Program-made: the position numbers and the translations under genes | Assembly (NCBI GenBank): GCA_963667855.2 | Contig: CAXXKI010000013.1 | Span: 248,001-312,000, forward strand | Length of the DNA stretch: 64,000 nt | Reading direction: 5' to 3' | Origin: G963667855 sp963667855 | Lineage (GTDB): Bacteria > Planctomycetota > Phycisphaerae > UBA1845 | Notes under the pieces: generated by a model | Seen by the model: only the letters and a program-made list of their open reading frames with translations | What the model was told of the DNA's origin: nothing | The model's database searches: none | Shown here: positions 58,791 through 64,000 of the stretch, one piece after another | How the letters are laid out: every line of letters begins with the position of its first letter | Position numbering within the stretch: the first letter of the stretch is position 1

Positions 58791-59534
58791 ATGGTTGATA
58801 AACGTTGCCACAGGGGCAGGCATCCGGAAGATGGCCAGCTGTTCGCATCGTCTCAATTGGAATCTCTGAGAAAAGCTGTTTCTGACCTCTCCTGGTTGTT
58901 TTCTCGCGATTACGCTTTGGTTAGCGCATTGAAGCTGGTTGGAGATCGATATCTCCTGACCGCTCGACAGCGGATGGCCGTTCGGCGATCGGCTTGTTCT
59001 GATGACGCCCAGGTGAATCGTCGGAAAAAAATGGTTGAGCCTGGTTCCTGTGAAAGTATCCCTCTGGGAATCGACGGGTACAACCTTCTGATCACCATTG
59101 AAAGCGCCATTTCCGGAGGGCTTGTTCTCGTAGGGCGAGATGACTGCTATCGCGATCTGGCCAGCATTCACAGTACGTATCGCCGGGTAGATGAAACTAT
59201 CCCCGCGTTAACCGCGATTATGGACTACGTGAACCGCTTGTCCGTGGAACGTGTAGACTGGTTTCTGGATCAGCCGGTTTCCAATAGTGGCCGGTTAAAG
59301 GCGTTAATGGCCGACCTCCTTGATAAACGCCGCGAAAACGGCTCGCCGGATCCTCGGTGGAATATCGAGCTGGTTCATGAACCCGACAATGTGTTGGCCG
59401 ATTACAACGGTGTTGTCTGCAGCGCAGATTCCGTGGTGATTGATCGCTGCCAAACCTGGATCAATATGGCCGCGGACATCGTGGAGACTTCGATTCCTGA
59501 TAGTTGGATTATCGATTTAAGGAGCGGAGCATAA
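58791..59534 (+). CDS. DUF434 domain protein
   Basis: 247 residues. Pattern of DUF434 proteins: RGRHPEDGQLFASSQLESLR, DLSWLFSRDYALVSALKLVG, RYLLTARQRMAV, GIDGYNLLITIESAISGG, DWFLDQPVSNSGRLKALM. No biochemical role is established; the many conserved Arg, Asp and His residues suggest a nucleic-acid or nucleotide enzyme. Follows the membrane-protein gene by 13 bases on the same strand. Confidence 0.85.
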   Translation: MVDKRCHRGRHPEDGQLFASSQLESLRKAVSDLSWLFSRDYALVSALKLVGDRYLLTARQRMAVRRSACSDDAQVNRRKKMVEPGSCESIPLGIDGYNLLITIESAISGGLVLVGRDDCYRDLASIHSTYRRVDETIPALTAIMDYVNRLSVERVDWFLDQPVSNSGRLKALMADLLDKRRENGSPDPRWNIELVHEPDNVLADYNGVVCSADSVVIDRCQTWINMAADIVETSIPDSWIIDLRSGA

Positions 59535-59538
59535 GCGA

Positions 59539-60297
59539 CTATGCAAACCGGCTTCTAAGTACAAGTGATCCTTCGTAGGGCGTTCCGCAGCATATTTTAT
59601 CTATTCCTGTACCGACATTGTTCAGCACTTCCAGCGGAGAAAGGTCCCGTTTTTCTGGTTCCACAATCACACCCAATACGCGAACTAAAGGCTCCAATGT
59701 CTCGAACCAATCCTGCCAACAGGCCTGATCGCTGCTCCGCATAGTGTTTATGTCCACGCCGGCCGCGTGCGAATTGATCGTGGCGATTAATTCCCGCAGC
59801 TCCGGTGGGGAGGTTAGAAAGCCTGCGCTAGACGCTTTCAGGCAAACATATACGCCGAGATGTTCCGCACGCCTGATTATCTGCTTCATCGCCTGGGCGG
59901 TGTGATTGAGACCGTCCTGGTAATTAACACGGTTATCGAATCCCGCGGCCACAACCGCTGGAGCTATAGAAACGCGGTCAGCGCCCAGTTCAGTAGCTAG
60001 CTCCATGATGTCTATTATTCTCTCGCATGCGGCTTTACATTTCGCGTGGTCCGGATCAGCCAAATGGGACTCCACAAAGTACTCGATAGATAACGCGTTG
60101 CAGGACAGGTTGTTATCAGCAATTCTGGGAACTACGTGTGTTGAATATGCCTGTGAGTTTTTCATCTCTAACAGGTCAGTTTCCGAACCGGCTATTTCCA
60201 ACTTGGTGCAATTACAATCGCGGGCTACCGCCAGCATCGTAGCTGCATGGCGTGCCGGAGCGTCGAGTCTGATCTGGGTCAATAAATCGTATGGCAT
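59539..60297 (-). CDS. Sugar isomerase/epimerase-like TIM-barrel protein
   Basis: About 252 residues from ATG at 60297. Pattern of the xylose isomerase-like TIM barrel: ATMLAVARDCNCTKLEIAGS near the N terminus, IMELATELGADRVSIAPAVV, IIRRAEHLGVYVCLKASSAG, AAGVDINTMRSS. Likely acts on a sugar or sugar acid in the cytoplasm; substrate unknown. A TTG ten codons upstream is possible but has no ribosome site. Confidence 0.75.
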   Translation of the reverse strand: MPYDLLTQIRLDAPARHAATMLAVARDCNCTKLEIAGSETDLLEMKNSQAYSTHVVPRIADNNLSCNALSIEYFVESHLADPDHAKCKAACERIIDIMELATELGADRVSIAPAVVAAGFDNRVNYQDGLNHTAQAMKQIIRRAEHLGVYVCLKASSAGFLTSPPELRELIATINSHAAGVDINTMRSSDQACWQDWFETLEPLVRVLGVIVEPEKRDLSPLEVLNNVGTGIDKICCGTPYEGSLVLRSRFA

Positions 60298-60452
60298 GAC
60301 AACGATTCCCTGGTTACTTGTTTTCAAGCTATCGTTTGCTGGTGAATCTCTCGGTAACTATACTCTTTTTATTATGCGCCGGAATAGTAATCGCGGGGAG
60401 GGGTGATCAGGCTAAACTTTTAATCCGGATTCTCACGTTAGGTCAGGTTTGT

Positions 60453-62336
60453 ATGAGTAAGATCAAAGTTCTATCCGATTTGCTGGTAAACAAGATAGCC
60501 GCGGGCGAGGTGATCGAGCGGCCTGCCAGTGTCGTCAAGGAACTCGTGGAGAATTCCATCGACGCGGGAGCGTCTCATATCTCTGTAGCCATTGAAGACG
60601 GCGGAAAGCAGTTGATCCGCGTGTCGGACGACGGGGTGGGAATGGACGAGGAGAGTCTTCGTCTTGCGGTTATGCCTCATGCGACCAGTAAGATTTCCAC
60701 GGAAGACGATTTGTTCAATATCGGTACATTGGGATTTCGCGGAGAGGCCTTGCCCAGTATAGGGTCCGTGTCCCAGATGCGCATAGTGTCTCGTCCCAAG
60801 GATCAGATAGAAGGTTCGGAAATAATAGTGGCAGCAGAGAAGATTGAGTCATCTTCCGCCGCCGGTTGTCGTGCGGGTACGACTATCGAGGTACGCGATC
60901 TGTTCTTTAATGTTCCCGCCCGCAGGAAATTTCTCAAGTCCAATGCGACTGAGGTGGGGCATATCAACGAGCAGATATCCCGGCTTGCCCTTGCCCATCG
61001 CCAGGTGGGGTTTGACCTTACCAACAACGGGCGGAATTCAATGAAGCTGCCCGGTGGCGGCGGGATAAGGGAACGCCTTTCCGCTCTCTTTGGTGCGGAG
61101 TTGGCCGGTGAGCTTATTGCTATCGAACGGGCTGAACGAGGATTGCATATCGAAGGTTATGTTGCACCGCCATCAAAATCGCGATCAACGGCGGCCGGGC
61201 AATACGTATTGCTCAACGGACGCTTCATTCGCGATAAATTCGTCCAGCACGCGGTGCGTGAAGCTTATCGGGGGCTGATGGAACACAGCCGGCATCCGAT
61301 AGTTTTCCTCTTCCTGACAGTTGAACCATCCATGGTGGATGTGAATGTTCATCCCACAAAAACCGAGGTTCGCTGGCAGGATTCCAACCTGGTTCATTCT
61401 CAGGTACTCGCGGCTTTGCGCGACAAGTTTCTCACTTCCGATCTGGCTCCCGCGGTGAATACTCCCGGCTTGGGAGAACCAGGACCACGATCCCATCCGG
61501 AGCCGGCCGACGCGGAGGAATTTCGCCGTGGAGCGGCCGCATTCTTCAAAAGCCTGCCTCCTACTGAACGCAGTTTCGGTGAAGGATTCAGTTCTTTGCG
61601 TCCGGGCGGTGGAGGGGGCGGTGGGAGTATTCCTGGTTTTGCTCGTGAATCAAGATCTCCGGATGAGATTCGGCCTGCGGTTTGGAAAACCCTGTACGGC
61701 TCGGATGCAGGTTCCAGTCAGTCATCCTGTGTGCCTTCAGATACTCCGCCGGAAGATGATAAGACACGCTGGAAAGCGATTCAAATCCACAATACCTACC
61801 TGGTGGCCGAGACCGAGGAGGGGATGGTCATTATCGACCAGCACGCTCTGCACGAACGGATCATGTATGAAAAGCTTAAAAAGCAATTTGTTTCCGGTCC
61901 GCTGGAGTCACAGAGATTGCTTCTTCCCGAAACCATGAACGCCACCGGACGCGAGATGGCTTTATTGCAGGAAAACGAGGAACTCCTCGGCAAGTTAGGA
62001 ATCGAAGCCGAACCTTTTGGCCAGGATTCAATTGCTGTTCACGCGTTTCCCTCTTTGCTGAAAGACGCGGATGCCGTTTCGTTTCTTCGTGACCTGCTGG
62101 ACCAGTTGGGAGAAAAGGGAAAGCAGTGGAGTGCGGAAGAAGCGATTCACGAAATTCTGGATATGATGAGCTGCAAAGCGGCGGTTAAAGCCGGTGACCC
62201 GCTAACGGCGGAGGAAATCGACGCCCTGATCAGCCAGAAAGCTTTTGTGGATAAATCAAGCAATTGCCCTCACGGCAGACCCACAACTCTGCGCTTCCGC
62301 ATTAGTGATCTGGAAAAACAGTTCAAGCGAACGTAA
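60453..62336 (+). CDS. mutL: DNA mismatch repair protein MutL (nicking type)
   Basis: 627 residues. GHKL ATPase motifs: IAAGEVIERPASVVKELVEN, IRVSDDGVGMDEESLRLAV, TLGFRGEALPSIGSVSQM. A glycine run (PGGGGGGGS) lies in the flexible linker. In the C-terminal domain DQHALHERIMYEK fits the endonuclease motif DQHA(x2)E(x4)E (about residue 462), and CPHGRP near the end completes the metal site. It is therefore the nicking MutL of organisms without MutH. ATG at 60453 is chosen; a longer frame from 60318 would add a hydrophobic tail not seen in the family. Confidence 0.95.
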   Translation: MSKIKVLSDLLVNKIAAGEVIERPASVVKELVENSIDAGASHISVAIEDGGKQLIRVSDDGVGMDEESLRLAVMPHATSKISTEDDLFNIGTLGFRGEALPSIGSVSQMRIVSRPKDQIEGSEIIVAAEKIESSSAAGCRAGTTIEVRDLFFNVPARRKFLKSNATEVGHINEQISRLALAHRQVGFDLTNNGRNSMKLPGGGGIRERLSALFGAELAGELIAIERAERGLHIEGYVAPPSKSRSTAAGQYVLLNGRFIRDKFVQHAVREAYRGLMEHSRHPIVFLFLTVEPSMVDVNVHPTKTEVRWQDSNLVHSQVLAALRDKFLTSDLAPAVNTPGLGEPGPRSHPEPADAEEFRRGAAAFFKSLPPTERSFGEGFSSLRPGGGGGGGSIPGFARESRSPDEIRPAVWKTLYGSDAGSSQSSCVPSDTPPEDDKTRWKAIQIHNTYLVAETEEGMVIIDQHALHERIMYEKLKKQFVSGPLESQRLLLPETMNATGREMALLQENEELLGKLGIEAEPFGQDSIAVHAFPSLLKDADAVSFLRDLLDQLGEKGKQWSAEEAIHEILDMMSCKAAVKAGDPLTAEEIDALISQKAFVDKSSNCPHGRPTTLRFRISDLEKQFKRT

Positions 62337-62574
62337 TAGCCTGTGTAGGAAATCCCGACTTTGGCGGCATATCCACGAGAGTGCGTTCGTGTACCGATAG
62401 CCTCCGCTTTTTGAGGGTGGGAATCCTTGTAGGGTAAGGTTGCTCCGAGCAAAAGTTGACCAATACTGGACGCCGTATTGGAATACCCCATTAGTATATC
62501 TTCCAAAGGAGGACCAAAACCGGTCCCAAGATAGGCCATAGGAAAACACATAGGGTGGAAAATGGTGAAACCGA

Positions 62575-62599
62575 GCCCGTCCGCCTAGGGCGGATGGGC
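62575..62599. repeat. First hairpin of a cluster
   Basis: GCCCGTCCGCC and GGCGGATGGGC pair over 11 positions with one G-U. Confidence 0.6.
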
Positions 62600-62611
62600 G
62601 GCATAAGTTAG

Positions 62612-62653
62612 CCGCTGGTGGAGTCCGGCAAAGCCGGGCGCAACCGGCGGTTC
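62612..62653. repeat. Second hairpin of the cluster
   Basis: From CCGCTGGT through CCGGCAAAGCCGG to ACCGGCGG: an inner perfect CCGGC/GCCGG stem with a 3-base loop and an outer stem rich in G-U wobbles, about 18 pairs in all. Confidence 0.5.
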
Positions 62654-62677
62654 AGGAGAATGACTCTCCTAAAAAGC

Positions 62678-62720
62678 CCGCCTGTCTCTGGCCCGCTAAC
62701 GGCGGGCCAGAGACAGGCGG
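62678..62720. repeat. Third hairpin of the cluster, 18-bp perfect stem
   Basis: CCGCCTGTCTCTGGCCCG (62678-62695) and its exact complement (62703-62720) around a 7-base loop. No T-run follows, so it is not a standard terminator. Confidence 0.75.
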
Positions 62721-62973
62721 CCGATATAGGCCCGCATATACTCGCATTACGGAAATAATAATGACTCGACGTACAAACTTGCCAAATCCGAAACATTTCC
62801 CTTGGAAAAAGAGAACTTATGAGCTTTACACTGCTGCCGAAAACAGACCAGCCAGACTATAACGTGCAAGGTCTCCGTCAGATGCTTTCCGCCGAAGCGG
62901 AAGCATCGTTACCGGAGACCGTTGACCAGGCACGTTCGTTTAATTAGGTGATGCTAGGCGAGCGAATTTATAT

Positions 62974-63543
62974 TTAGCAATCCCAGCAGTCTTCCGGGAA
63001 TGCCGCTTCTTTTTCCATTTCGCGTACAATCCACCGGGTTTGTTTTTTCAGTGTGTCCACGTCGTTTATGTCGCCGGAATACCGCAATCTCCCGTCGCGA
63101 TCGATAACGAAATACCGTCCCTCGGGATTATTGCCGAATTGCTTGCTGACTTGTTCGTCCGCATCGGTAAGTATGACGGAGCTTACACCTCGCTCGTTAG
63201 CATAGGTTAATGGAGAGGCCGTCACCGCATCGCTGCCGCTGTCGTTGCCTTTGATTGCGAAAATCGAGATGTGCGAATGGCGTTTCTGGGTGTTTTTCGC
63301 CATTTCTACGATACTCTGGCATCGGCTGGAGTCCTCGTTTTCGGGAAAGAGAACAAGAGTTACATCCGCTCGTTCGTGGTTGAAGTTTTTCGGACTGCCG
63401 TCAGCTGACTGGTAGTTGAAATTGACCCGCTGGGAGTTGGCAAATCCCTGGTGGATACCGGTAAGAGACTGCTGATTGGTTGAGCAACCGGTCAGTATCG
63501 TTGCCGCCGTGATTGTGAGAACTGCGATTAGTTTAGAGTACAT
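62974..63543 (-). CDS. Redoxin-like lipoprotein without CxxC
   Basis: 189 residues. Signal peptide with lipobox ILTGCS (about residue 20). The body follows a thioredoxin/AhpC-like plan (TLVLFPENEDSSRCQSIVEM, later YFVIDRDGRLRYSGDINDVD, the redoxin closing strand), but the usual CxxC is replaced by SSRC with one Cys. C-terminal CWDC could be redox-active. Probably envelope-bound; may act in thiol chemistry or only share the fold. Confidence 0.65.
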   Translation of the reverse strand: MYSKLIAVLTITAATILTGCSTNQQSLTGIHQGFANSQRVNFNYQSADGSPKNFNHERADVTLVLFPENEDSSRCQSIVEMAKNTQKRHSHISIFAIKGNDSGSDAVTASPLTYANERGVSSVILTDADEQVSKQFGNNPEGRYFVIDRDGRLRYSGDINDVDTLKKQTRWIVREMEKEAAFPEDCWDC

Positions 63544-63801
63544 TTTCTTTTCCTTTCTGTGTGAACTACTTTCTTTCGAATAGTTTGCCCACTCCGGTTT
63601 CTCCGCTTTTCGGGATACCGTGAGCCGACTGACTTACTGCTGGATGTAATAGCAAATGCTGTGCCAGAAAGGTTCGCTCAATGGCTTGGAGAGCTTAACT
63701 CGTTATATGGCAGGTGGTTGTGTTGAAGGAGTGGCTTGCTGAAAACTCGTTCATCTCGATCAAAGACTGTACATTAGTGTTCACTAGGTGAGCGGTAGTG
63801 T
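63544..63801. other. Region between redoxin-like gene and regulator
   Basis: 260 bases; no gene seen. Confidence 0.35.
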
Positions 63802-64000
63802 TCATTGTTCAAAGGGCGAAACAAGGTTGAATTCATTGATCCGCTTGTAAAGTGTTGTTCGGCTGATTCCTAATTGACGGGCGGCTTTGGCAATATTCCA
63901 ACCTGCCGTGCGCAATGCGCTGTCCGTTTGAATCCGCAGGTTTTTTGTGCTGAATCCCGTGGAAGGCATGTGCGATACCGGTTCCGAACTCCCTTTTGAC
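63802..64000 (-). CDS. C-terminal Fis-type helix-turn-helix of a regulator (partial)
   Basis: Stop at 63802-63804; the frame is open to the right edge. The last 45 residues, including TAGWNIAKAARQLGISRTTL and YKRINEFNL, are a Fis/HTH_8 DNA-binding domain, as at the end of sigma-54 activators of the NtrC type. The preceding linker is Ser/Thr/Pro-rich. The AAA+ and receiver domains, if present, lie beyond the window. Confidence 0.8.
   Translation of the reverse strand, partial: SKGSSEPVSHMPSTGFSTKNLRIQTDSALRTAGWNIAKAARQLGISRTTLYKRINEFNLVSPFEQ

Larger units (their letters stand above)
62337..62973. other. Region after mutL with hairpin cluster
   Basis: No convincing long gene. Two overlapping minus frames (62256-62551) partly cover mutL and have no ribosome site. 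Two short plus frames (62761-62862, 33 codons; 62819-62947, 42 codons) overlap each other; I do not call them. Confidence 0.4.

Noticed and set aside
62256..62551. Two overlapping minus frames at the end of mutL
   Set aside because: They overlap mutL and each other, no ribosome site, no family match by eye.
62575..62720. Integron attC site or tRNA gene
   Set aside because: No integrase or cassette genes near, and no cloverleaf can be drawn; left as unexplained hairpins.
62761..62947. Small frames of 33 and 42 codons
   Set aside because: They overlap each other, have only weak ribosome sites, and no recognisable features.

Overview
The window looks like chromosome of a planctomycete, most likely class Phycisphaerae. 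The signs are a 23S rRNA gene with no 16S or 5S beside it, secreted proteins made of the calcium-type repeat DCNxNGIPDECD, dockerin-like and thrombospondin-3-like stretches, a PEP-CTERM protein, an FG-GAP lipoprotein, and a REP-type transposase with matching repeats. GC content is moderate. This placement is inferred from gene style; a 23S rRNA tree would settle it.

Layout. Bases 1-10178 hold the 3' part of a respiratory complex I operon (end of nuoF, then nuoG, H, I, J, K, L, M, N), all on + and tightly packed. Bases 10.4-12.8 kb carry small genes: a zinc-ribbon membrane protein, a small membrane protein, a quinol-monooxygenase-like protein and a secreted cysteine-containing protein. Bases 13.5-17.4 kb (-) encode a 1310-residue secreted beta-helix/LamG protein with 23 DCNxNGIPDECD-type repeats. 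Bases 17.8-21.1 kb (-) form a three-gene run: two GT-C type membrane glycosyltransferases and an unknown protein. A small heat-shock protein follows. Bases 22.5-25.9 kb are a self-contained 23S rRNA unit with a boxA-like leader, a flanking 19-bp processing stem and a terminator.

Bases 26.0-30.5 kb are an accessory island: parD with a parE gene broken by one in-frame TAG, an ISL3-type transposase remnant, a 5'-truncated Rhs tip (dockerin-like insert, Rhs core, HNH-like toxin end) overlapping a probable immunity gene, and a C-terminally truncated REP-associated transposase. Two or more copies of its candidate REP sequence lie on either side.

Bases 30.5-50.6 kb return to mostly household functions: rnc, metK, glyS, tal and tkt (non-oxidative pentose phosphate), NAD-malic enzyme and htpG. 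Between them are two paralogous unknown 110-120 residue proteins, a secreted HELGH protein with thrombospondin-3 repeats, a PEP-CTERM protein, a FlgT-like exported protein, a lipoprotein phosphodiesterase, and two small proteins of 30 and 59 residues.

Bases 51-64 kb contain a PQQ-propeller-like fragment protein, typA, a very large FG-GAP lipoprotein, a membrane protein, a DUF434 protein, a TIM-barrel protein, a nicking-type mutL, a dense cluster of hairpins, a redoxin-like lipoprotein, and the C-terminal Fis-type helix-turn-helix of a regulator that runs off the window.

The most interesting accessory pieces are the Rhs toxin tip with its overlapping unknown gene, the autonomous 23S unit, and the paralogous unknown family. 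I see no complete undescribed defence system.
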